Below are positions 1 to 5,541 of a stretch of 8,691 nt of DNA, piece by piece. Position 1 is the first letter of the stretch, and every line of letters begins with the position of its first letter. A model generated the notes under the pieces. It was given only the letters and a program-made list of their open reading frames with translations. It was not told the origin of the DNA and made no database searches. The position numbers and the translations under genes are program-made. Source of the stretch: Thermoflexales bacterium. Lineage in GTDB: Bacteria > Chloroflexota > Anaerolineae > Fen-1058. The stretch spans positions 1-8,691 of the forward strand of contig JAUQXD010000050.1 of assembly GCA_030834835.1 (NCBI GenBank). The letters are read 5' to 3'.

Positions 1-47
1 AGTCCATTTACAAACGTCGCAAATTGTGCAGGTGTAGCCAAAAGGGC

Positions 48-114
48 GTCACCCTGAGCGTAGCGAAGGGTCTCTACGCCTGCGCAAGAGATGCTTCGCT
101 GCGCTCAGCATGAC
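48..114. repeat. REP-like inverted repeat upstream of ffh
   Basis: Two 27-base arms (48-74 and 88-114) are inverted copies of each other, matching at 22 of 27 positions around a 13-base centre. Each arm is also a small hairpin in its own right. The left arm has ACCCT (51-55) facing AGGGT (67-71). The right arm has ATGCT (91-95) facing AGCAT (107-111). Both enclose 11 bases around a GCGAAG/CTTCGC-type core. The general form GTCA...GAGCG...GCGAAG...CTC resembles dispersed intergenic repeats known from many bacterial genomes. A related copy lies just after ffh. There is no T-tract, so it is not a standard intrinsic terminator. Confidence 0.75.
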
Positions 115-158
115 AAACTGCGACTTTGTGAGAGCCGTGGGTGTGTGTTTTGCAATCC

Positions 159-187
159 TTGACGAATAACGGGTCGTCAGATACAAT
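159..187 (+). promoter_or_regulatory. Sigma-70-type promoter for ffh
   Basis: A -35 box TTGACG (159-164) and a -10 box TACAAT (182-187) are separated by exactly 17 bp; each matches consensus at 5 of 6 positions. Transcription would begin around 194, leaving a leader of about 20 bases before the ffh start codon. The same -35 hexamer recurs in the dprA and peptidase promoters. This is a sequence match only. Confidence 0.7.
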
Positions 188-213
188 CGACCCTCGCCTG
201 TCCTTGAGAACCT

Positions 214-1545
214 ATGTTTGATAATCTGACCGGGAAACTACAAGAAGTCTTTAAGAAACTATCAAAACGCGGCAAGCTGACCGAGGCCGACGTCGATGAG
301 GCGTTGCGTGAAGTGCGCCTGGCGCTGCTGGAAGCCGACGTCAACTTCAAGGTCGTCAAGGAATTTCTGGCGCGCGTACGCGTGCGGGCCATCGGTTCAG
401 AGGTCAGCGAAGCGCTGAACCCCGCGCAGCAAGTCATCAAGATCGTTCACGATGAATTGCTGACGACGCTGGGCACGGCGGCTCCGCTCGATTTATCGGG
501 GTCAAGTCCGCACGTTATCATGCTGGTGGGCCTACAAGGCTCCGGCAAGACGACGACGGCGGCCAAGCTGGCGATTCGTTTGCGCGGCATGGGCAATCGG
601 CCGTTGTTGGTCGCGGCAGATACCTATCGGCCCGCAGCCGTGGCGCAGTTGGAGACGTTGGGCAAACAGCTCAACATCCCGGTGCACAGCGAAGGCACTA
701 AAGTCTCGCCGGTAGACATCTGCAAGAACGCGCTGAAATTCGCGCGTGAGCAGAACTATTCGGTGGTGGTAGTGGATACGGCCGGCCGGCTGGCGATTGA
801 CGATCAGATGATGGCTGAATTGGAAGCCATCAAGCAGTTGGCGCAGCCGCGCGAGATCCTGCTGGTGTCCGACGCAATGACCGGACAGGATGCGGTGCGT
901 ACCGCCGAAGAGTTTTACAAGCGCGTAGGCGTCACTGGCCTGATTTTGACCAAAGTTGATGGCGATGCGCGCGGCGGCGCGGCGATCAGCATTCGGGCGG
1001 TTACCGGTGTGCCGATCAAGTTCCTGGGCATCGGCGAAAAAACCGATGCGCTGGAAATCTTCCATCCCGATCGGTTGGCGTCGCGTATTCTGGGCATGGG
1101 TGACATGCTCACGCTGATCGAGAAGGCGCAGGAACATTTCGATCAGGAACAGGCGACGAAGGCCGCGCAGAAGATGATGGAAGCGCGCTTCGACCTGGAA
1201 GACTTTTTGCAGCAGATGAAGCAGATGAAGAAAATGGGCCCGCTCAGCGGCCTGCTCGACATGATTCCCGGCCTGGGCAACATGAAGGGCAAGATCGATG
1301 CGAACGAGGCCGAGCAGCAGATGAAGCAGATCGAGGCCATCATCAACTCGATGACCATGGACGAGCGACATCGGCCCGACATCCTGAACGGCAGCCGCAA
1401 GCGCCGCGTGGCCAAAGGCAGCGGGACCAGCGTGCAGGAAGTGAATCAACTGATTCACCAGTTCCGCGACATGCAGCGCATGATGAAGCAGTTTGGCAAG
1501 GGCGGGCGCGGCGGTCTGGGCGCGCTGATGGGTGGAAGACGATAG
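214..1545 (+). CDS. ffh: Signal recognition particle GTPase Ffh (SRP54)
   Basis: Ffh is the protein subunit of the bacterial signal recognition particle. It binds 4.5S/SRP RNA and the hydrophobic signal sequences of nascent proteins, and hands the ribosome to the receptor FtsY at the membrane in a GTP-dependent step. The 443-residue length is normal. The helical N domain spans roughly 1-90. The G domain shows the P-loop GLQGSGKTT (106-114), DTAGR (188-192) and TKVDGDARGG (246-255). The Met-rich M domain (about 300-443) has repeated QQMKQMKKM-type segments and the RNA-binding stretch RVAKGSGTSVQEV, and ends in a Gly/Arg-rich tail. The ATG at 214 is chosen because the N-domain alignment starts there, about 20 bases from the predicted transcription start; only a weak GAG (206-208) serves as ribosome-binding site. 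The gene leads the translation block rpsP-khpA-rimM, a common arrangement. The last base of its TAG stop is the first base of a repeat. Confidence 0.98.
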   Translation: MFDNLTGKLQEVFKKLSKRGKLTEADVDEALREVRLALLEADVNFKVVKEFLARVRVRAIGSEVSEALNPAQQVIKIVHDELLTTLGTAAPLDLSGSSPHVIMLVGLQGSGKTTTAAKLAIRLRGMGNRPLLVAADTYRPAAVAQLETLGKQLNIPVHSEGTKVSPVDICKNALKFAREQNYSVVVVDTAGRLAIDDQMMAELEAIKQLAQPREILLVSDAMTGQDAVRTAEEFYKRVGVTGLILTKVDGDARGGAAISIRAVTGVPIKFLGIGEKTDALEIFHPDRLASRILGMGDMLTLIEKAQEHFDQEQATKAAQKMMEARFDLEDFLQQMKQMKKMGPLSGLLDMIPGLGNMKGKIDANEAEQQMKQIEAIINSMTMDERHRPDILNGSRKRRVAKGSGTSVQEVNQLIHQFRDMQRMMKQFGKGGRGGLGALMGGRR

Positions 1546-1629
1546 TCATTGCCGCGAGGAGCGTTGTTCGCGACGAAGCAATTTTGTGGCCGAACACGAG
1601 ATTGCTTCGCAAACAGCGCTCGCAATGAC
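1545..1629. repeat. REP-like inverted repeat directly after ffh
   Basis: The left arm (1545-1582) begins with GTCATTGC and the right arm (1598-1629) ends with GCAATGAC. The arms are inverted copies with a few inserted bases in the left one. Each arm is internally self-complementary: ATTGC (1548-1552) with GCAAT (1578-1582), and ATTGC (1601-1605) with GCAAT (1622-1626). It shares the GTCA...GAGCG...GCGAAG framework with the element at 48-114, so the two look like diverged members of one dispersed family. It starts on the final G of the ffh stop codon. Confidence 0.75.
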
Positions 1630-1645
1630 GCAAACAAAGTGAGAG

Positions 1646-1727
1646 AATTGGAAGTTCGAAGTTGGCGTTGGGGTCCCTATCACCTCACTCTCTCTTCTCC
1701 GACATCCAATTTCCAACATCCAATTTC
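1646..1727. repeat. Foldback of 7-base TTGG-type direct repeats before rpsP
   Basis: The left arm contains consecutive 7-mers AATTGGA (1646-1652), AGTTCGA (1653-1659) and AGTTGGC (1660-1666). Read on the minus strand, the right arm is again in 7-base phase, with units such as AAATTGG and ATGTTGG alternating. The arms 1645-1665 and 1706-1726 match as inverted copies at 17 of 21 positions. The element ends a few bases before the rpsP ribosome-binding site, so folding or occupancy could affect rpsP translation (inference). Confidence 0.7.
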
Positions 1728-1733
1728 ATATCT

Positions 1734-1739
1734 AAGGAG
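1734..1739 (+). promoter_or_regulatory. Strong Shine-Dalgarno site for rpsP
   Basis: AAGGAG lies 9 bases upstream of the GTG at 1749 and is the best ribosome-binding site in the window. It fixes the rpsP start at this GTG and rules out the upstream in-frame TTG at 1662, which lies inside the repeat. Confidence 0.85.
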
Positions 1740-1748
1740 TGCAACACC

Positions 1749-2144
1749 GTGTTACGAATTCGCTTGCGCCGCGTAGGCGCGAAGAAGCAGCCGTTGTATC
1801 GTATCGTCATCGCCGAGAATGAGTGGCCGCGCGACGGCCGGTTCCTCGAGATCATCGGGCGCTACAATCCGCGCACCAATCCCGAGACGGTCGAAGTCAA
1901 TGAAGAACGCGCCTACCACTATCTGAAGAATGGCGCGCAGCCCACCGACTCGGTGGCGCAGATGCTGAAGAAGCTCGGCACATTGGGCCGCTTCGAGCGT
2001 TTGCAGAAGGGTGAAGCTGCTGAGGTCGTGTTGGCCGAGGCGCAAGCCGCCGCCGCCGCGACCAAGACGGCCTCGTCAGGCCGCACTCGCCCGGACACTT
2101 TCGTGCCGAGCAAGAAAGCCAAGAAGCAGCCTAAGAAGCGCTAA
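1749..2144 (+). CDS. rpsP: 30S ribosomal protein S16 with long basic tail
   Basis: S16 is an early-assembling protein of the 30S ribosomal subunit that binds 16S rRNA. The 131-residue product opens with LRIRLRRVGAKKQPLYRIV, the family's N-terminal signature, followed by the PRDGRF and GRYNPRTNP motifs (about 27-45) and the YHYLKNGAQPTDSV helix. The family core is only about 80-90 residues. Beyond it lies an Ala-rich segment (about 93-107) and a Lys-rich end (SKKAKKQPKKR), a disordered basic tail that probably contacts rRNA (inference). The start is GTG at 1749, set by the AAGGAG site and by the family N-terminus. The in-frame extension to 1662 would add 29 residues encoded by the spacer repeat and is rejected. 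It is probably cotranscribed with khpA and rimM, and possibly with ffh, because no separate promoter is evident in the 203-base gap. Confidence 0.97.
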   Translation: MLRIRLRRVGAKKQPLYRIVIAENEWPRDGRFLEIIGRYNPRTNPETVEVNEERAYHYLKNGAQPTDSVAQMLKKLGTLGRFERLQKGEAAEVVLAEAQAAAAATKTASSGRTRPDTFVPSKKAKKQPKKR

Positions 2145-2150
2145 TCCCCG

Positions 2151-2178
2151 GCGCGCTGTGTCAGCGGGCGCAGCGCGC
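2151..2178 (+). promoter_or_regulatory. GC-rich hairpin between rpsP and khpA
   Basis: GCGCGCTG (2151-2158) is a perfect 8-bp inverted match to CAGCGCGC (2171-2178), with a 12-base loop. It starts 6 bases after the rpsP stop and ends 15 bases before the khpA ATG. There is no T-run, so it is unlikely to be a strong intrinsic terminator. It may attenuate, protect an mRNA end or modulate khpA translation (inference). Confidence 0.5.
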
Positions 2179-2193
2179 TCATCTGGACTACCG

Positions 2194-2421
2194 ATGAAAC
2201 AACTCGTCGAGTACATTGTCAAGGGACTGGTCGATCAACCCGAAGAGGTCGTGGTCACGGAGACGCGGCGCGGCGGCGCGGTGATGCTGGAACTGCGCGT
2301 GGCGCCCGACGACATGGGCCGCGTGATCGGCAAGGGCGGCCGGGTGGCTAACTCCATCCGATCGTTGCTGCGAGTGGTAGCCGCCAAAGACGGCACGCGC
2401 GTCACGTTGGATATTCTGTAA
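2194..2421 (+). CDS. khpA: KH-domain RNA-binding protein KhpA
   Basis: This small cytoplasmic RNA-binding protein of the KhpA/YlqC family is 75 residues long, typical for the family. It is essentially one KH domain. The GKGG loop that contacts RNA is at 46-49, within the stretch GRVIGKGGRVANSIRSLL, preceded by the conserved N-terminal helix (LVEYIVKGLVDQPEEV). In Firmicutes, KhpA works with KhpB/Jag as a global RNA binder affecting cell division; whether that holds here is unknown. Its place between rpsP and rimM is the conserved one in many Gram-positive and related bacteria. The ATG at 2194 fits the family N-terminus; its ribosome-binding site is weak (GGA, 2185-2187). The reading frame is open upstream into rpsP, but that extension has no homologous sequence and overlaps a real gene. 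Confidence 0.95.
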   Translation: MKQLVEYIVKGLVDQPEEVVVTETRRGGAVMLELRVAPDDMGRVIGKGGRVANSIRSLLRVVAAKDGTRVTLDIL

Positions 2422-2430
2422 TCAGTCAAT

Positions 2431-2517
2431 CAGTAAATTGGTAAACTGGGAATTGGTAGATTGGTCAAGCCTGTCACCCATCGACTAATCTACCAGGGAA
2501 CTAATTTACCAATTGAC
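2431..2517. repeat. Foldback of 7-8-base TGGTA-type repeats between khpA and rimM
   Basis: The left arm is built of 7- and 8-base units beginning TGG (for example TGGTAAAC and TGGTAGAT, between 2440 and 2469). Read on the minus strand, the right arm has 8-base units such as TGGTAAAT and TGGTAGAT. Two well-paired segments are 2436-2445 with 2505-2514 (10 of 10) and 2455-2465 with 2484-2494 (10 of 11, the exception being a G-T pair). The element fills most of the 118-base gap and begins about ten bases after the khpA stop. No T-tract is present. Confidence 0.75.
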
Positions 2518-2539
2518 TTTCCGGGCGTAGGCTAACTCG

Positions 2540-3067
2540 ATGAAGCAAACCCGTGGCTCAGGTGGTCCTCCGCCTGAGCCTAACTTTTTGATTGTCGGGC
2601 GCGTGCTGCGCGCCTGGGGCATTCGCGGCGATCTGAAGATTCAGCCGATGACGGATCGCCCTGCTGATTTTGCGCGCCTGACGCAGGTATATGTCGGCGC
2701 GCCGCCACGGCGTTATGAGGTGCAGAGCTTCCGCCCGTATCAGGGCAACTGGCTGCTGCATCTGGTCGAGGTGAGCACACGCACTCAAGCCGAAGCGCTG
2801 CACGATCAGCCGATTCTGATTGAACGCGTACAGCGCAAACTTGAAGCCGATGAGTATCTGGCCGATCAGATCATCGGGCTGAAAGTGATCACGCTGGCGG
2901 GTGAGGCGCTGGGCACGGTGGTTGAAATCCTCACGACGGGCGCGAACGATGTGTACGTGGTGCACGGCGAGCGCGGCGAAGTGCTGCTGCCCGCCCGATC
3001 GGAAGTGATCCGCTCGATCGATCTGGCAACCGCCACGATGACGGTCGAATTGCTGCCGGGTTTGTGA
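2540..3067 (+). CDS. rimM: 16S rRNA processing/maturation factor RimM
   Basis: RimM is an assembly factor that binds the 30S head (via S19) and helps mature the 3' part of 16S rRNA. The 175-residue length is normal. The N-terminal RimM domain (about 15-95) opens with the diagnostic GRVLRAWGIRGDLKI (20-34). The C-terminal PRC-barrel (about 105-175) contains IGLKV, a GEALGTVVEIL segment, NDVYVV and VLLPA. The first 14 residues are Gly/Pro-rich and poorly conserved; the ATG at 2540 is the only good start before the domain, with a weak AGG (2529-2531). In many bacteria RimM is followed by trmD and rplS. Here neither follows, and the next gene is dprA after a gap with its own promoter, so rimM probably ends this transcription unit. 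Confidence 0.96.
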   Translation: MKQTRGSGGPPPEPNFLIVGRVLRAWGIRGDLKIQPMTDRPADFARLTQVYVGAPPRRYEVQSFRPYQGNWLLHLVEVSTRTQAEALHDQPILIERVQRKLEADEYLADQIIGLKVITLAGEALGTVVEILTTGANDVYVVHGERGEVLLPARSEVIRSIDLATATMTVELLPGL

Positions 3068-3100
3068 TTGGAACGAGGCGTCGGGCATCCCCAGACACTT

Positions 3101-3156
3101 GCACCCACTGCGTGCAGTGTGGTGTGCCGGTTGGCACCTCCCGCGCGTGGGCGCGC
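3101..3156 (+). other. Cluster of three GC-rich hairpins after rimM
   Basis: Three adjacent inverted repeats lie in the 187-base rimM-dprA gap. An extended stem is centred on CACTGCGTGCAGTG (3106-3119), with weaker outer pairing of 3101-3105. GTGCC (3124-3128) pairs with GGCAC (3133-3137) around GGTT. GCGCG (3143-3147) pairs with CGCGC (3152-3156) around TGGG. There is no T-run, so a classical intrinsic terminator is not supported. They could end the rimM transcript in a U-tract-independent way or belong to a structured RNA (inference). The rest of the gap (3157-3201) shows nothing recognisable. Confidence 0.4.
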
Positions 3157-3201
3157 TGACTCCGCTGTTGAAGATGGGCTTGTTGCCTCTCTCCATTGTG
3201 C

Positions 3202-3231
3202 TTGACGACTTTGATCATTCTGCGGTATAGT
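3202..3231 (+). promoter_or_regulatory. Sigma-70-type promoter for dprA
   Basis: TTGACG (3202-3207) and TATAGT (3226-3231) are separated by 18 bp, each matching consensus at 5 of 6 positions. Transcription would start near 3238, giving a leader of about 17 bases with a GGGGA ribosome-binding site (3244-3248) before the ATG at 3255. This suggests that dprA, and perhaps manC and topA, form a unit separate from the rimM transcript. Confidence 0.7.
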
Positions 3232-3254
3232 CACGCCCTTGACGGGGACAGATC

Positions 3255-4367
3255 ATGCACGACCTGCGTTACTGGATCGGCTTCAATCGGGTGTATGGCA
3301 TCGGACCGGCCAAGGTCCGCGCGCTGATCGATCATTTTGGCGATCTCGATCGGGCGTGGCATGCGGCCATGTTCGATCTGAAGGAAGCCGGACTCGATCG
3401 GCGGGCGATCGAAAGTCTGATCAACACGCGACAGAGCATCAATCTCGATCAAGAACTCGACCGGGTCGACAAAGCCAAGGCCCGTATTTTGACCTGGGAT
3501 GATCCTGATTACCCGCCGTTGCTGCGCCAACTGCCCGAAGCGCCGCCCGTTTTGTATATGAAGGGCCAACTTGCTGCGCCCGATCGCGAGTGGACGATTG
3601 CGATTGTGGGCACGCGCAAAGCGACCGCCTACGGTCGGCAGGCCGCCGAAACATTATCGACTGATCTGGCGCGTAACGGCATCACGATTGTGAGCGGCCT
3701 GGCGTTGGGCATCGATGCGGCTGCACACGAAGCAGCCTTGAAGGCGGGTGGCCGCACGATCGGCGTGCTGGCCTGCGGCATCGATCTGGTCTATCCGCCG
3801 CAGCATGTCAAACTCGCGGCGCGCATCATGGAGCAGGGCGCATTGTTGACGGAGACACCCGTCGGTTCGCCGCCAGAAGGCGGCAATTTCCCGGCACGCA
3901 ATCGCATCATCAGCGGACTGTCGCTGGGCACGATCGTGGTGGAAGCCGATCAAACGAGCGGTGCGCTCATCACCGCCGATCGGGCGTTGGAGCAGGGGCG
4001 CGAAGTGTTTGCGGTGCCGGGCAACATTTTCTCGCGGGCCAGCCTGGGCACGAATCGGTTGTTGAAAGAAGGCGCGACGTTGATCACGGCGGCGGAAGAT
4101 GTGCTGGAAGCGTTGAACTTGAAGATGATCGCCGCGCACACCGAAGCGCGCGCCGTGATGCCCGAAGACGCCACCGAAGCCAAATTGTTGTCGCTGATTT
4201 CGGCCGAGCCGACGCACGTGGACGAGATCGTGCGCGCAAGCGAACTGCCCATTACGCAGGTCAGCAGCACGCTGGCGATGATGGAACTCAAAGGCATGGT
4301 GCGGCAGGTGGCAGGCATGCAGTACGTGATCGCCAGAGAAGCGCAAGCAGATTACATTGTGGAATGA
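3255..4367 (+). CDS. dprA: DNA-processing protein DprA (Smf)
   Basis: DprA binds incoming single-stranded DNA during natural transformation and loads RecA on it; the family is also widespread in bacteria not known to be competent. The 370-residue protein has three parts. The N-terminal helix-hairpin-helix region (about 1-60) contains VYGIGPAKVRALIDHFG. The Rossmann-like DprA core (about 75-290) has VGTRKATAYG (from 118), SGLALGIDAAAH (147-158), ETPVGSPPEGGNFPARNR (to 217) and VPGNIFSRASLGTNRLL. The C-terminal winged-helix (about 308-360) contains EAKLLSLI and THVDEIV. All core motifs are present, so it should be functional. The ATG at 3255 has a GGGGA site 6 bases upstream and a promoter at 3202-3231. 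The 5' quarter is unusually rich in GATC. The gap to manC is 91 bases and holds a foldback repeat. Confidence 0.96.
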   Translation: MHDLRYWIGFNRVYGIGPAKVRALIDHFGDLDRAWHAAMFDLKEAGLDRRAIESLINTRQSINLDQELDRVDKAKARILTWDDPDYPPLLRQLPEAPPVLYMKGQLAAPDREWTIAIVGTRKATAYGRQAAETLSTDLARNGITIVSGLALGIDAAAHEAALKAGGRTIGVLACGIDLVYPPQHVKLAARIMEQGALLTETPVGSPPEGGNFPARNRIISGLSLGTIVVEADQTSGALITADRALEQGREVFAVPGNIFSRASLGTNRLLKEGATLITAAEDVLEALNLKMIAAHTEARAVMPEDATEAKLLSLISAEPTHVDEIVRASELPITQVSSTLAMMELKGMVRQVAGMQYVIAREAQADYIVE

Positions 4368-4371
4368 ATGT

Positions 4372-4450
4372 ATAGTGCATAATTCATAATGCATAATGAA
4401 CGCAGAACAATCGCTCATTATGAACTGTGCACTATGAATTAAGAATTAGG
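4372..4450. repeat. Foldback of 7-base ATAATTC-type repeats between dprA and manC
   Basis: Four contiguous 7-mers all starting ATA occupy 4372-4399, including ATAGTGC, ATAATTC and ATAATGC. On the minus strand the right side (4416-4449) is again in strict 7-base phase, with units such as CTAATTC, TTAATTC, ATAGTGC and ACAGTTC. The arms 4372-4391 and 4416-4435 match as inverted copies at 18 of 20 positions. An alternative stem, 4392-4399 with 4415-4422, is also possible, so the structure can pair in more than one register. The element starts 4 bases after the dprA stop, and its right end overlaps the manC ribosome-binding site AGGA (4448-4451). It is markedly AT-rich compared with its neighbours. 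Confidence 0.8.
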
Positions 4451-4458
4451 ATTCAGCG

Positions 4459-5541
4459 ATGTCCAATCATTACTATGCTCTCATCATGGCCGGCGGCATC
4501 GGCACACGGTTATGGCCTTTGTCGCGGCAGAAGTCGCCCAAGCAAGTGCTGCCACTCGTCGGCGAACGCTCGATGTTTGGTCTGGCCGTTGAACGGTTAC
4601 AGCCTTTGTTCAAGCCTGAAGATGTATTGGTCGTTGTCGGGCGCGATCAGGTGGACTTGCTGAAGGCGGAGCAGACCGGCGTGCCCGATCACAACTATGT
4701 GATCGAGCCGATGGGGCGCGGCACGGCTCCCGCGATTGCGTTGAGCGCTATCACGCTGCGCAAGCGCGATCCGCAGGCCACGATGGTCGTGCTCACCGCC
4801 GATCATTTTATCGGCGATAACGAAGGTTTCCGTGACGTGCTGGTCGCCGCCGGTGAGACCGCCGCGCGCGATTATCTGGTGACACTGGGCGTGACGCCGA
4901 GTTCACCCGCGACGGGTTACGGATATGTGGAACGCGGCTCGTGGCTGATGAATGCGGCCGGTTTCGCCGCGTATCGCGTCGTGGCCTTCCGCGAGAAGCC
5001 CGATCTGGTGACCGCTAAACGTTTCGTCGTCAGCGGCAAACATAGTTGGAACAGCGGCATGTTCGTGTGGAAGGTCGAGCGTTTCTTGACTGAACTCGCA
5101 CGCACGATGCCGGAGTTTTATCAGCAATTGATGCAAATTGAAGCGGCGCTGGATACGCCTGATTACGAGCGCGTGCTGAATGAAGTGTGGCCGCGGGTCG
5201 CTTCGCAAACGGTGGACTATGGCGTGATGGAGAAGGCGCGCGACGTGGCCGTGATCCCGGCTGAATTCGGCTGGAACGACATCGGTTCGTGGGCGACGCT
5301 GCTGGAGATTCTGGAAGGCGACGAGCACGATAATGTGATCCGTCACGCGCAGCATCTGGGCCTCGACACGAAGAACACGCTGGTCTTCGGCCGCGATCGG
5401 CTGGTGGCGACGATCGGTTTACGTGATCTGATCGTGATCGATACCGGCGACGCGCTGTTGATCTGCCCCAAAGATCGCGCGCAGGATGTGAAGAAGATCG
5501 TCGATGAGTTGAAGAAGCAGGGGAAGCAACAATACTTGTAG
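4459..5541 (+). CDS. manC: Mannose-1-phosphate guanylyltransferase, single-domain
   Basis: The enzyme makes GDP-mannose from mannose 1-phosphate and GTP, supplying sugar for polysaccharide and glycan synthesis in the cytoplasm. The nucleotidyltransferase signature MAGGIGTRLWPLSRQKSPKQ (10-29) includes the PLSR..PKQ pattern typical of the GDP-mannose branch. Further family motifs are EPMGRGTAPAI, LTADHFI (T113-H116 region), GYGYVE, FREKPD (177-182), WNSGMFVWK (from 197) and GWNDIGSW (271-278). The C-terminal 80 residues form the usual left-handed beta-helix-like end. At 360 residues it lacks the phosphomannose-isomerase domain of long bifunctional ManC/AlgA proteins. The ATG at 4459 follows AGGA (4448-4451) by 7 bases. 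No other sugar-pathway gene is adjacent, so the context does not name the final glycan. A glucose-specific pyrophosphorylase is unlikely given the PLSR/PKQ motif. Confidence 0.93.
   Translation: MSNHYYALIMAGGIGTRLWPLSRQKSPKQVLPLVGERSMFGLAVERLQPLFKPEDVLVVVGRDQVDLLKAEQTGVPDHNYVIEPMGRGTAPAIALSAITLRKRDPQATMVVLTADHFIGDNEGFRDVLVAAGETAARDYLVTLGVTPSSPATGYGYVERGSWLMNAAGFAAYRVVAFREKPDLVTAKRFVVSGKHSWNSGMFVWKVERFLTELARTMPEFYQQLMQIEAALDTPDYERVLNEVWPRVASQTVDYGVMEKARDVAVIPAEFGWNDIGSWATLLEILEGDEHDNVIRHAQHLGLDTKNTLVFGRDRLVATIGLRDLIVIDTGDALLICPKDRAQDVKKIVDELKKQGKQQYL

Noticed and set aside
532..1458. 308-codon open frame on the minus strand inside ffh
   Set aside because: It is antisense to a fully conserved Ffh coding region, has a His/Leu/Arg-rich composition typical of shadow frames in GC-rich DNA, and has no recognisable motif or ribosome-binding site.
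1549..1776. Short plus-strand frame spanning the ffh-rpsP spacer
   Set aside because: It is made almost wholly from the two spacer repeats and overlaps the start of rpsP in another frame.
2011..2193. N-terminal extension of KhpA into rpsP
   Set aside because: The frame is open, but the translation is Arg/Ser-rich, unlike the KhpA family, and overlaps the real rpsP 3' end.
2513..2541. TTGACT as a -35 box for rimM
   Set aside because: No acceptable -10 hexamer lies 16-18 bases downstream; that position already reaches the rimM start codon.
3121..3160. T-box-like segment (GGTTGGCACC followed by CCGCG)
   Set aside because: It only loosely resembles the T-box antiterminator core. There is no specifier stem, no terminator and no aminoacyl-tRNA synthetase or amino-acid gene downstream.
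2558..3196. 212-codon minus-strand frame opposite rimM and the following gap
   Set aside because: Antisense to RimM, low-complexity His/Arg-rich translation and no start signal.
3347..3411. Cyanobacterial HIP1 (GCGATCGC) sites
   Set aside because: CGATCG cores occur but the full octamer does not recur, and the gene content does not suggest a cyanobacterium.
3654..4418. 254-codon minus-strand frame opposite dprA
   Set aside because: It is a shadow of DprA whose first codons run through the AT-rich spacer repeat; no family features.
4372..4450. CRISPR array or attachment site
   Set aside because: Units are only 7 bases with no spacers between them and there is no integrase or cas gene; the foldback repeat interpretation fits fully.
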